Below are positions 32,174 through 43,800 of a stretch of DNA of 64,000 nt, piece after piece. The stretch lies in NCBI RefSeq assembly GCF_030272615.1, contig NC_081412.1:141094747-141158746 (forward strand), given 5' to 3'. The notes under the pieces are model-generated. The model had not been told where the DNA came from and did not search any database. It worked only from the letters and a program-made list of their open reading frames with translations. Origin of the DNA: Cryptomeria japonica (lineage: Eukaryota; Streptophyta; Pinopsida; Cupressales; Cupressaceae). How positions within the stretch are numbered: position 1 is the stretch's first letter; each line of letters starts with the position of its first letter. A program made the position numbers and the translations under genes.

Positions 32174-33934
32174 ATTAGAGCATCATTGATTCGTCTTTGA
32201 GAGGCATTATTGCAACGTCAAGAGGTAGATCTGAGGAGCAACATCTTTTGGAGGTGTCCTAGACCAGATCCGATCTCACCATTGCGTCTGGGTGGCCATT
32301 TCCATGAATTTTGACTATAAATTCGCCTATATTGGGTGAAAGTGAAATTTGGGGCTTGGAGGAAAATTTTTGCCCACTTTGGACGATACGGTATGGATTT
32401 TCAAAATTAATATATATATATATATATAATTTTTTTTCTACAGTATTTTTTCATAATTTTATTTTTCATTTCGCATAAATCTTATTTGAAAAATTTTAAA
32501 AACAAAAAAATCAATTTTTTCTTTTATAGTTTTTGGGGGTTTACAACCCCCCCCGGTCATCGTACACTATACACCCTGCAAGTTTGGTGGCCCCTACCAC
32601 CATACTGTCTTCATCGTACACTATACACCCTGCAAGTTTGGTGGCCCCTACCACCGTACTGTCTTCATCGTACCCCTGCACATTCTGGACACCTCCTGCA
32701 ACATACAGGCTCCTCCCAATGGCCACCTTGGTTTCTTCCCCGACTGTGCTTTGTGGTTAACTTGCTTCTCCCCGCCACCGACCACTCATAGCCTGCTAGC
32801 CTGCCGTCACCAACTGCCCGCTCACCGTCTCTACCACCAAGTACTCCGACCACTACATATCCTCCCGCCAACCACCGTCCACTGTGTACTAGGTCGGTCA
32901 CCGACTCCACTGCCATCATTCAGTCCTCCCGCTGCCTGCCAGTGAGACTTCTCTGACCACCGGTGAACCTCGCCATTTCGATTGGCGAGAGGCCTTCCTC
33001 CTACCGGCACCCTGCAATCTAGTCGGCCAGCCTCTTGCCATGTGGCCCCGCAGCCCTTGCCATGCGACCCTACAACGTAGTCCTTTCGACCCCTTCGACA
33101 ACCAGACCCCAACTCCGGTCACCTCCTAGGCACCATATCATCAACTGCTACCTAGTCAACCATTTGACACATCACTTTTCTATATGGTATGGAGGCAATA
33201 ACAAGCTACCATGTGTCATTTCCATACAGCTAGGCAAGAAAGGCCGACGGTCATACGACCATCAATTTTAAGCTTATGAATTACTGACGTCAGTGCTACA
33301 TTAGCAATTTTTGAAATTTTTTTAGCCCCCTCCTGTTGAGCTTTTCAGTTTTGTAGTTCAACTTTGGAAGGCCATATCTTGCTCATTTTTGCTCCTTCTT
33401 TGGTGCAATTTCTTTTGAAATAGGATAATTTTCATTTACTTTCTCATGGTGGAATTAATTTTTGATTTTGATGGACAAATTTTTAGAAATCTCAATTTTT
33501 GGTGACTGTACCTGTCCAATCCCCGTTTCTGCAACTTCTAGGACTCCATTCGGGCTCATACGAACTCCTTTTCAGGTGCCATTTTTTTTAAAGTGCATAA
33601 TTTTTTGTCTACTTTCATAATATGCTATCAATTTGCAGTGATTTTGAGTAAAAATTTTACTTTCAGCATATGGTCATTTTTGGCCAATTTGGCACTTGTA
33701 TTACATAGATCTATCTTGCTGGTCTTTTGCATTGTAGTTCTCAACCTATTGGGGCAGATGTAAAACAAAATCATAAGTCCACCTTTCCATTGTTTGCAAG
33801 TGGCTTATTGTACACACACTATATATAAAGTGCCAAAATCATCATTTTGGGGGGAGGGGGGTACTTTGATTGATTGAATTTGGGGGGGTGTATCTTGTGA
33901 TTTTGTGCTCTTGTGTTCCTCCCTTTTTGCTTCT
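32174..33934 (+). other. E7 leader (about 1.76 kb)
   Basis: Non-coding. It has a (TA)n run at 32409-32428, a 54-bp tandem duplication at 32557-32664, a C-rich, comparatively GC-rich stretch at about 32680-33130, and T-rich sequence after 33290. No long conserved frame. Confidence 0.6.
32557..32680 (+). repeat. 54-bp tandem duplication in the E7 leader
   Basis: TCATCGTACACTATACACCC starts at 32557 and again at 32611. A third partial copy starts at 32665. The first two copies differ at one visible position. Confidence 0.9.
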
Positions 33935-36210
33935 ATGGGTTCTCCTAAGTTTCCTCTCTTAAATCCTCATAATTATGCTACTTGGAAAATTGATGCATGG
34001 AGTAAACTTATGGAAAAGGACTAACTCATTATATTGGTGGAACTATTGTTGCTCCCGCTGAACCTAAGGCTAATCTTGTTGGTCACTTGGATTATCTCAC
34101 TGAAAATATCATGGCAATTGGTACCTTAAGAAAGTATGTATCAAAGGATCTCTTTTTTCATATTGAAAAATGTACTGTAATCAAGGATGCTTGGCAAAAG
34201 TTTCAAGACTTGTATGGTCAAGCTGATGAGATTAGGGGATATCAGATTGATAGTGATCTCACCATGTTAGATACCAAGAACTTTGATACGATACAAGATT
34301 ATGTCACTAATGCAAAAGAGTTGAGGACCCAACTCAAGGATTGTGGCATTGATAAGAAGGATACTCAATTGATCTTCAATTTGATGGACAAAATTCCACA
34401 AGAATATGCAACATTTATTTCTAGTTTCCAAACCCATAGGATGACAATGGGTTCAAGCTACACAATGCCTACATTTGATGCTTTCACTGAAATGTTGATG
34501 ATGGAACAAACTAAGTTGATAAGCATGGGCATTCTTAAGGCTTCTAAGTCTCAAGTATTAGTGGAGAATCAAGGGAACAAAGGAAATCAAGAAAAGGACA
34601 ACTCAAACAAGAAGAAGTGGCAATCAAAGCCTAAGGACAAAGCACCACCTTCTCCACAACAAGGAGATTCATCCTCTTCCAAGAGGGACAATTCACCAAA
34701 GAGGGAGAGACCTACTTGTGCCTATTGTAAAAAGTTTGGTCATGAGGAGCGTTGTTTCCATTCTAAGAAGATTGATGAGCTCACACATATCCTCAAAAAG
34801 CACAATATTGATTTGCCTAATGCCTACAAGAAGGATGATTCATCAACTTCTACTTCCTCACATTCAAAGGGAAAGGGAAAGCATTCATGGCTTCCAAAAG
34901 TGGGAAGACTCACTCTTTTGGGACAAGAAAAGGAAAATTTCTTTGTCCTACTACAAGTTATGATTCAGGGAGATAACTTCTAGATTCATGGGCTTCTCAT
35001 CATATGGCATCTTCGTAGTCTATGTTCTCTACATTTGAGCCTTGCACCATGCCGTAGATTTTGATGGGCAATCATACATACATGGATGTGATTGGGAAAT
35101 GATCTATTGCCATTGGGGATAACTCCTTCAATGATGTGTTGTGTGTACCCCATTTGAAAAACAATCTCCTTTCCATCTATCAAATCACACATGGGGCAAA
35201 TAAGAGAATCATGGAGTTCACACCTGAGTCTGCTTTCATTAGAGACTTGAAGACTAGAGCTATCATTGCAACTGGGGTGGTTGATCATGAATCTCGGTTA
35301 TACTCCTTTTCAAATTTTGTTGATGAGGAAGATTTCATACATGATGATTCTACACATGATGGTCACACTTCTTGTGATGATTCAAACTTTGAGGAGAACT
35401 TTGGGTACTTGAACTTGGGGATTCTCACATGTGACCCCATTCTTGAGCCTTGTGTTTCAACTCCTCCTATTGATATCACATCACCTATTGCACCTGATGA
35501 TGCAATCAGTGCGACAATTTTGCCTTCTTGTGATTCAGTACAATAGGATATTCCTTGTCTTCCAACTTCAGTTTCGTGGGATGACTACTTGATAGACATT
35601 GCAGGTTTGTTTGTGGAGTCCTACATTGCAGATTTGAGAGACATCATTGATGATATTCATCTTCTCTTTAATGAAGATGATCCTTCTTTGATTGTTGCGA
35701 GGGAACACTCTGACCCTCTTGTTTTCTCTACACGATCATTCTTTCGAGGTTGACATGATTGTGGATACTTATGTACAATAGTTGGAGGAGATCTCTTTAT
35801 GCTTAGAGGAGACATGTGAGTCTTTGGGACTTGTTCTACATTCATCTCCACTAGATCTTGGAGTGCCTTTTTCAGTAGTGTGGAGCAGTTCACCACCTTT
35901 GGAGGGGGTATCTTTCAGCATTGACATGGGGATACTTAAGCAGTTTTCAGAGACTTCATTCATCATGAGTTTTTTTCCTACATCTTTCCTTCATGATTGG
36001 GGAGACTTCATGGATACACCTTTGATTTTGTTTCTTCCTAAGGGGAGGAATGTTGTTCGATGTTCATGGAGTAGTTTCTTCTTACATCTTCAAGCTTCTA
36101 TCATTGGTACAAATTCTACATTGAGGAGGGGCTACCTAGCTTCTCTTCTTCTCTCATATAGGGGGGACTTTTTCCTCACATGGGGTTTTGTTCTTCACAT
36201 ACTTATATGA
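33935..36210 (+). pseudogene. E7 Gag-protease fused to an unknown C-terminal region
   Basis: ATG at 33935 (MGSPKFPLLNPHNYATWKID). One base is lost near 34020; the frame then runs to 34981 through the capsid region and the knuckle CAYCKKFGHEERC. Next comes a copia protease segment with DSWASHHM (a Gly to Trp change in the Asp-Ser-Gly site) and VPHLKNNLLSIYQIT. Beyond it the frame continues past a TAG at 35545 and one frameshift to about 36207. That final part is acidic, then hydrophobic (SSPPLEGVSFSIDMG, FFPTSFLHDWGDF), and unknown to me, where integrase and RT would normally be. Confidence 0.8.
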
Positions 36211-36423
36211 GAGTTCTCTTGTCTAGTTTTCATCTCTCTTTTTGGGGGAGGGTTTTTTCCCATTGGGGTTTTCTCTCTTTCACCACTTTGTGAGAGATTT
36301 CATTGCATTGGTTTGCATGCATTTGCATTTGTACATGGGTACCTAACATGGCCTCATAGACGAGACCCATCTTGCTTTGCTTAGTTGCATTGTAGACTTA
36401 AGTGCATTCCCCTAAGTTGCACT

Positions 36424-36433
36424 TAAGGGGGGG
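36424..36433 (+). promoter_or_regulatory. E7 polypurine tract
   Basis: TAAGGGGGGG just before the 3' LTR start TGTTGGTG. Confidence 0.85.
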
Positions 36434-36906
36434 TGTTGGTGTAAATAATTATCCATCACAGATATTATTACACCTTACTTAAGTTTATTTAGGAAATACA
36501 TTTCATAGTAGTTTGGGTATGAGACACTTGGGTGATTGTGGCACATTGGAATAGCGTGTGTAGGAGAATTTCCACCTTTTATGGTGTGATCTTGTTACTA
36601 CTCTATCATATCCACTTATTTTGGAGTGATAATTCCACCTTCAGTGGTTGATCCACCTCATGTGGAATATTTTATTATTTCTCCTACCTTCCACACCTAT
36701 TTACTACCTACCCTTGTTTCTTATTGAGCCACATGTCATGTTTGTGTGCTCACATATCCATATAGTCGTGCCTATATATGTAGGCCAATATTCATTGTAT
36801 GAACAACTATTGATCTATTGATGAGAATACAGTTTATTCTTGTCCTATATTTTGTCACTTTATTTTGTATTTTTCATTGAGCTCTTGATCTTGGCAAAAT
36901 CTAACA
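36434..36906 (+). repeat. E7 3' LTR (473 bp)
   Basis: The same length as the 5' LTR. Ends ATCTAACA and is followed by TTATC. Confidence 0.93.
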
Positions 36907-37838
36907 TTATCCTTCATTATACTCATCTCAAAATATTTCTCCACATTTCCATTTTTGTATTGATTAGCATAGTGTCTGGATTGCTTGCACTTGTCACAAC
37001 TAATGTTCTTCTTTACTGAATTTATTGGAAGAGTTCTAGATTTGCATTAAATAGCTTTATGACCATAATCATTGCATGTATGACAATATCCATGAAAGTT
37101 GTTATTCACGTTGTTTTCTCTAGCTGGATTATGATTTCTATGGTGATTTTCTTTATGACCAAACCTCTTGCAATTATAACACTGAATACTTCTACAACTT
37201 GCAACCTTATGACCAAATTATTTGCATTGAAAAAAATAGACATTAAATGATGGGTACCTTTGTGCATTCGGTTGATGAACCAGTGGCCTTCTTGCATTAG
37301 TACTCTATTTCCAGATCTTTCTTACATATTCTAATTTCTTCTTTTCTTCTGTGTTAACCTCTTTGCTTTTGTCTTTGTCAGTCTGATTTGAATATTCACC
37401 GGGATGAAATCCCAGTCTAGTCTTATCCAAATGAGCTTTTTGCATGTTGACCAGTTCTTCTAGAATCTTACTACTATCAAGAACCTTATTCTCTGCCTTC
37501 AACTTCTTCACTTCTTCCTCTAGCTTTTCACATTCTTCATTCTTTAGCTTGATTGATTCTTTCAGGGTTTCCTCCATCTTATTCTTCTCCTCAATATTTT
37601 GCATCAGATCTTTAATGGTCTTATTCGCCTACTTCAACTGATTGTTAACTTCCTTATGCTTTAGCTTGAATTTCCAAATTTTCTCTCCCAGCTTCTGCAT
37701 ACATTCATTCGCTACTTTCAGATTCTCTTTTAATTCCTCATTCTTTGATTCAACAGTTTTTGGATCTTCAAGAGTTGTCTGCAAGTATTCATCCAACTGA
37801 AATTCTTCGACTATACACACTATACACATAGGTTCCAT
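36907..37838 (-). pseudogene. E5 Gag-like coiled-coil protein with about four zinc knuckles
   Basis: Starts at ATG 37838, 57 bases inside the primer site, the normal place for gag. Residues 1 to about 170 are charged heptad-like helices (ESKNEELKENLKVANEC, KNEECEKLEEEVKKLKAEN). A run of zinc-knuckle motifs follows between about 36960 and 37240: QCK-stop-FGHKVASC, CYNCKRFGHKENH, CHTCNDYGHKAI and CDKCKQSRHYANQ. Several have lost a ligand. A classical copia capsid domain is not evident. E7 interrupts the reading at its 3' side. Confidence 0.6.
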
Positions 37839-37894
37839 GATTCAACCAACAAGGATCTCCCTTAAGTGGTTAAGATTTCAAGAAAGGGATCAAA

Positions 37895-37906
37895 GCTCTG
37901 ATACCA
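37895..37906 (-). promoter_or_regulatory. E5 primer-binding site (initiator Met tRNA)
   Basis: The minus strand reads TGGTATCAGAGC, two bases inside the right LTR. Confidence 0.92.
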
Positions 37907-37908
37907 AT

Positions 37909-38325
37909 TGTTGGATTGGTTGAAATAACCGTAATACTAAGAGGGGGGTGAATCAATATTCCCACCAATTAAAAACTTTCTCCAAAAATCAAGACCCTTT
38001 TCAAATGTACTAAATTTACCAATTAAGCAAGTCAAATTTGAAACAACAAATGCTGAATAAATATGAAAACACAACCACAAATGGAACATCAGATTTCATA
38101 CGTGAAAAAATCAAATGGGAAAAACCATAGAGAATGTTAACTCTCAAGATAATATAACTAGTTATATGGTGTTTACAAAATGGGTGGCTCACTACCGGTT
38201 GGTTCACAACCAGATTACAAAAGCGACTCACTCTCAAAATACTCACTACAAGATTACAAAGGTGACTTACTGCTAGAATGTTCACTGCAATAAGTATAAA
38301 TGAACTAAAGAAAGTTGAAAGGTGA
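37909..38325 (-). repeat. E5 5' LTR, truncated to about 417 bp
   Basis: Matches the start of 23081-24355 until AAAGTTG near 38325, then diverges. About two thirds of this LTR, including its promoter, is gone, and no target duplication can be tested. Confidence 0.8.
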
Positions 38326-38720
38326 CTTTTATTTATTTAAATAATCTTTCTCCTAAATTAAATAAATATTTATTTATTTAATGATGCCCTTTGTTATATT
38401 AATTAAATGAATTTTTATTTATTTAATTAATTCACTAGCCTCTTCTATCCATGACACGTGTCATTCATCTCTTAATGTATACACCACCTACCCTCTCATC
38501 ATTTAATACCATTTATCTTTACACCTCTTGATCTTATCCTTCCATTTCCAACAATGTTCTCTCCTTCATTATAAACCCTAATCAATTTGTCTAATCAATC
38601 TTTTGCAATCAAGCTATGTGTATGGTGGATGTTTCATATTGTTTGTGGTTGTATCTTTATTTTTTTACAATAGGTTTTCATCATCATATTTTTCACTGTA
38701 TACAGACATAAAGCACTATG
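38326..38720 (+). repeat. LTR- or promoter-like AT-rich fragment
   Basis: TTATTTATTTAA-type runs are followed by GACACGTGTC, an E/G-box-like palindrome near 38453, and TTATAAACCCTAATC near 38570. The layout resembles the promoter half of a gypsy-type LTR on the plus strand. No partner copy is seen. Confidence 0.35.
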
Positions 38721-40079
38721 AAGACAACTTTCAAATACCCTTGATATTTAGAAATTTGTGTGGATTTGAATACAAGACTTGAGAATATAAATGTTTGAAC
38801 AAAGAGATTTAACTCTTTCCCTGAAAGAGACTAATGAGAAAACAATACATTTACAAAAGACCTATAAAGCTTAATTAAAAGTTAAAACCTCATAAAGGTA
38901 TTCAATTCATATAACCCTAGTGTACAAACTGGAGACAATTTCATGAGAAAAACATTACAATCCCAGACACTGATTCCCTGCTCATAACTCCAAACTATCC
39001 TATTTACATGCTTCAAAATAGAAAAATCTAAAACCTGTACAAGAGAGAAAGAAGGAGAATATAAAGAGATAATAGAAGCTTCAGAATAGCCTCTTTACTG
39101 ACAGCTGTTTTCCCAAAATCTGATTTGCACCTGCCATCTGTCCTTTTCTCTCCTTTCTCTGCAACAGGAAAACACTCCTTCTTTTGCTCCTTTCTCGATA
39201 ATGCACTCCTTATTTGATGAAAATAATTTCTTTGATGTAAATATTCACCCTTTGCATTATTTGCCAATAAAACACTTGACAGGCTGAAGATTTTCCAACA
39301 CCTTTTCCTTACCTCTTATTCTCGTGAATGCACTTTTCACTTGAAAAGAGAATTCACTTTGCTATAATATTATACCCTGGTTACAAGTAATTTCTCTTTT
39401 AGTTATTTGACTTTTCACATGCCCAACTTATTATTCTTTACAAAATACCTCCACTCCTTAGTAAACTTTTTCCCTACTGCATTTTTAACAACAATATCTA
39501 CATACTTGTATAAGATCATACCTTGATTTTATATAAAAACTTTTTACTACATTGTCTGCACTAGTTGAAGTATTCTGTGAAAACAATTCACTTATGGTAA
39601 AATGTTATTCCAAACACTTTACCCTCTTATCAGTAAGACCCGTTTTCCTCTCGCATGTGCACAAACATCCTAACCCTGGTGAAAATCATTCACTTACACT
39701 TTTAGTTTTCCCATCAAGACTTATGCCCACCTATGTATATCTTAACCTCTCCTATGATTATTTTCACTACCGAGAGAAAAATTTAAAACTTATTGCACTC
39801 TAATTTCCCTTTTAAATGTTCCCACTCTTGTTAAGGTGATCTAACAAACCCTTCTGTATTTTATGGCCCAATGGATGTTCATGCCTTGTTCAAAGGCTTC
39901 CTTTATTGGATCAGACGTAAAAGACACAAAAAGCTTCCATATTTGTGCAGACGTGGGGTTTGGTTTATCCCTACCATTTCTTTTGCTCTTCTAACGCCCT
40001 TTCAATGAATTCATTTTGTATATATGCCTCTAGATTTCTACGGCCTTTTCCACAAATGCAATTCATGCATTACAACCAT
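38721..40079. other. Non-coding DNA
   Basis: No supported gene or repeat pair. The nearest thing to coding is a short basic minus-strand reading at 39028-39267 with no recognisable domain. It may be flank of the PPR relic to the right. Confidence 0.4.
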
Positions 40080-41160
40080 CGTAGAGTTCCATGAGACACT
40101 TGTTCCAGTCATACTGTCACACAGCCCACGTGCCTCGTGTATTGCTCCCCATTTGGTGTGGAGTTTTGCTGAAGAAGGGTGTGGAGCATAGCTTTATATT
40201 ACAGATTGTATTCGCTTCAAAGTCTCTAAAGTCTTTCTCACAATACATTTCGTACTTCACTTGAATTTCATTAACTCCATGAGATGGCATTGTCTTTCAG
40301 GCAGCTAACAACTCACATTTCCTGTCAATGCTTCCACATTTGGTGTGCATCAACCAGGCAGTTGCAACTATAATACTCGGCAGAATTCCTCTATCGTGCA
40401 CTGCTGGAAGTTCTTAACCTTTCAATTCAATCTCACATTGGTACGAACAGGCAAAGATATCGGCCAAGTCTTTTGGCAGTATACATGCCAAATGCATTTG
40501 CATTGAAGTTTCAAAAACCCTCATAAAAACTCCAAGTCGTGCATACTCTGCAAGCATTGCGACCATTAGACTACGAATCTTTGAGGCATTACAAATAACT
40601 CACACACCTTGTCAATTCTTCAACATTCTGCATTCACTTATTGCTGACAGAGGTCGTGCTATTTGGGAAAACACCTACAATTGCATTTGCTGAGGAGTTT
40701 CAACACTTTGCTTTATACAAGGCCTGCCGGTGTGGCACTGCATGAGGTAATCTCACCTTGAAGAGAAGATCGTATGCTGTGTCTCTATTTCTATATTAGG
40801 CGTACATATCTGCTATGATGCTGCCCACGTTCTATTTTCTGGTAAAAATGCCCTTCACTGTGCTTCGATGGATATCTGCTCATCATGTGGCAGGCCAAGC
40901 ACAGGGAATAGTTTTACACCTGTCGATTGCATTGCTTGAAAATTTTAACTTCTGCAACATCTATAGCTTGTGCCTCCCTTATCGGCACAAGCCAAGGAGA
41001 TGTTGGCCAAAGTTACAGAACTTGGCGGCTATTCCATCCAACGACATTTACTTGAAAGTTTCTAAAACCCTGCAACAAGATCCACAATGCATATCCTACA
41101 AAACATGGTGCTCCCTGGGACATGTTTTCATGAGATACCTACAAAAACCCTAGCCAATTT
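40080..41160 (-). pseudogene. Decayed PPR (pentatricopeptide repeat) gene
   Basis: On the minus strand, across many stops and shifts, PPR module wording recurs: VLETFK-stop-MSLDGIAAKF near 41000-41080, VGSIIADMYA near 40800-40835, and GILPSIIVATAWLMHTKCGSID near 40290-40400. These match the plant pattern of a helical module ending in DMYAKCGSI. PPR proteins bind organelle RNA. Nothing here can be translated as a whole, so this is a fossil of a host gene, perhaps carried by a transposon. Confidence 0.55.
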
Positions 41161-41300
41161 CGATGCGTACAAAGAATTAGGGCACGATAATTTTACTCAA
41201 CTTACACTTCACCTGTGGCATCCTTCTCGGGGCTCGCTGAAACCTTCTCCCACACCTTGCCGAGTCCCGAGAACCATTCTTACTTTGGAAAAAAAAGTGT

Positions 41301-42494
41301 GGGCCCCGTTTGCAACATTCTAATAGTGTTTATTAAATAATGATTTTAAAAATAAAACTTTTAAATATCTTTCTTCTCTAACTTGCCAATAAGGATGGGT
41401 CCCACTTGTTTTGCAATTCACAAAAATATATTATTAAACAATACTTTTAAAATCTACTCATATCTCATTTTCCTTTTGTTCACATTCATATATTATTATT
41501 TACATGGCTAGATTGATATAAATAACATAACATTAATATTAATTTGTGAACACTTCACTAATTGATGAGGCAAGTTGGGTCCCTTGTGGCCCCGACTAAG
41601 AAAATTTTGGTTTATAAAACCTGAGACCATGAAATTATTCTAGAACCTCTTCAGAATGCACTTGGATCAAAAATATGAAAGATTCGATCACTAAACTTTG
41701 ATTTTTAACCTTTTGCGAAATGGTCAAAACAAGCTCAGAGCACTTGAAAACCACCACTGAAAATTGACCAAATGGCCTCTTGAGACCATGCCACTTGACA
41801 TAAATATAGACTGATATACTGTGAATCATCGTGCAAAATGGATTCCCTTAACAATTGTTGAGGTGCGAGATTTTAATCGCCAAAGTTGAGTACATAGCTG
41901 TTTCTGCACTGTAACCTACCAGAATCCCTTTCAAACCTAGTTTCAAATAAATTTTGAAAAAAATCAAATAACATCACGAGGGTCTGGAAAATTGCATACG
42001 AGGTCATTTAGATAAAAGGAATCTTAGGAAACAATTGATTTGACGAAGTGATCTTTAAGGAACAAGATATAAATGCTCAAAGCGAGCCCTTTCGAAACAC
42101 TTTTCAGTGAGCAATCTGCAAAACTTAACAAATTGCAAATGGTTTGACTTTGGCAAATGTGTCAAATGAAGTCCTAGAAATCTGCAAATGGGTAGAGGGG
42201 TACACAAAATTTTAGGGAATATAGGGGAACAAGAGTTTTCTCATGACAATCAATCAGGTGCGAGATGCAAGCCTCCAAAGTAGGCTACTCTGTCTTTTCT
42301 GAAATTGTGCACATATTGAACCCTTGTTGACCCCTCAAATCAAGTGCCTCAAAAATGCATCCAATATGATTATGGAATGTTGCAACTTGATCAATATCGT
42401 CTCTGATAAGTGCTCAACACTTCCCCCAAGGAAATTTGTATAACAATCAATAGGTTTCAAAATGGAGCTCTCTAAAGGGAGCATCTTGGACTGA
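41301..42494. other. Unassigned DNA with diverged internal repeats
   Basis: TTGAGGTGCGAGAT near 41859 and ATCAGGTGCGAGAT near 42255 begin similar stretches of roughly 60 bases. TTTATAAAACCTGAGACC near 41610 looks like a transcription start region. It may be the 3' part of E8 or an LTR, but I cannot pair it. Confidence 0.35.
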
Positions 42495-43325
42495 ATCTAC
42501 AGTTGCTTTTCTGAGTGCAGTGAGCTAAATTTTACATGGGTTCTCAAAATTTACCCAAATTTTGGAGGTTCCAACAGGTGGGATGAGGGAGAGGAGGAGA
42601 TGGGAGAGGAGGAGGATGTAGACATTGGTGGAGACACCAGTTCCAGCAGCGAGAGTGAGGATGAGTCTACATCAGGATCTTTGAGCGGTGATGGGGAAGA
42701 TAGCTCAGAGGATACAGAGATGCCAGAGATCGAGGATGTACCTACTGCGTAGGTAGGGGAGGAGGGAGGAGGACAAGGGGATGATGATGGTGATCCGCGG
42801 GTCCTTAGAGCGTGGATCCGAAGCTTAGAGGATGCTTTAGCCACAAAGAGGTAGAGACATAGGGATGATCAAGAGACTTTCTGTCAAGAGTACACAGCCA
42901 TTGTGACTGAGAGAGATCAGGTTGTTACCAAGCGAGATGATCCTTGTCGGCGAGCATAGTTAGTCCAAGATGTATATGATCATCATTTTTCTCCTCGCAC
43001 AGATATATAGACATAGTTAGATAGGCTTTTCGATGCTTCCCAGGAGGCATTGTATTATAGACATCTTTATGGGAGCCTGATTCTTGAGGGACAAGGAGCT
43101 CCTAGTTACCATGAGTACATGATTGGTCGAGTTCGAGTAGATCTACATCGTGAAGGGTGAGCAATGAGGGTGTTATGGGTCCACCTCGGGCACCATCGGG
43201 ACATCCCAAAGCAGGATCTAGTAGGCATGATCCACCAACCGATAGAAGTAGCATTGGTTGATACCTTATTATCATGTTATATAAGCCTTTAGGCATTTGA
43301 TATATATTCTGACGCATTCCATTTT
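42495..43325 (+). pseudogene. Acidic hypothetical ORF antisense to E8
   Basis: One plus frame runs from about 42495 to 43325 with no frameshift. It is broken by TAG at 42750, 42852, 42957, 43008, 43014 and 43290 and by TGA at 43158, all explainable as C to T changes. The first third is very acidic and Ser-rich (MGEEEDVDIGGDTSSSSESE). The rest is helical (AWIRSLEDALATKR, LFDASQEALYYRHLYGS). It lies downstream of, and antisense to, the E8 pol. Antisense extra ORFs are reported from Tat-lineage elements, which could explain it; function unknown. Confidence 0.5.
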
Positions 43326-43800
43326 TGAGATATATTGGATATGTAATTTTGGCGACAGTTTATATGCTTGTGCTCTATTTACCTGATGCATTTTTATATG
43401 ATTCATGATGTATTGATGTATGATGTGGCTCTATTATGTTTTATGATGCTTCTATGGTCTTTTATTTATGATAAATGCAATGATCTCATTATGATATGAA
43501 TCTAAATGAATGTAATTTAAATGAATGTACTTTAAATGATCTAATGCAATAAATCTGTGATAATGCAAACTAAATGAATGCACTTCTAAATTAGCTATTG
43601 ATAGTGAATGATAATGAATCTAAATGATATGAATGCAATATCATAATGGAATGCAATTTAAAATGAATGCAACTACATGATAATGTAATGAATTGAATTA
43701 TATAATAATGCGATTAAAATGACCTATATATGATAATGCAACTATGATAAAGTGATTAATGCATTTATGCAACTATGTGCTCATGAATATTTTTGTTGAA
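43326..43800. repeat. Degenerate AT-rich simple repeat
   Basis: Imperfect repetition of AATGAATGCAA, GATAATGCAA and TGATATGAAT words. No coding potential. Confidence 0.7.

Larger units (their letters stand above)
31688..36906 (+). mobile_element. E7: gag-only copia element, complete, non-autonomous
   Basis: LTRs of 473 bp each (31688-32160 and 36434-36906) with an exact target duplication TTATC (31683-31687 and 36907-36911). By my count about 32 LTR positions differ (6.8%). The interior has a primer site, a 1.7-kb leader, and one gag-protease reading frame with a long unknown C-terminus. No integrase, RT or RNase H is present. It inserted into E5. Confidence 0.92.
23081..38325 (-). mobile_element. 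E5: copia-like non-autonomous element, host for E6 and E7
   Basis: The left LTR is 23081-24355 and the truncated right LTR starts at 37909, next to an initiator-Met primer site on the minus strand. Removing E6 (24399-29347) and E7 (31688-36911) leaves about 3.4 kb of interior. That interior codes for a coiled-coil protein with zinc knuckles and a second lysine-rich protein, but no RT, RNase H or integrase. Its LTR blocks and primer site match E1 and E9, so these are plausible helpers (inference). It interrupts LINE E4. Confidence 0.78.

Noticed and set aside
32486-33271. Several overlapping short ORFs with Thr/Pro-rich repeats
   Set aside because: They are readings of the 54-bp duplication and the C-rich leader of E7 in all frames, with no start context or domain support.
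42551-42844. Minus-strand Ser/Pro-rich ORF (97 residues)
   Set aside because: It is the complement of the acidic Glu/Ser codons of the plus-strand ORF at 42495-43325 and has low-complexity content only.
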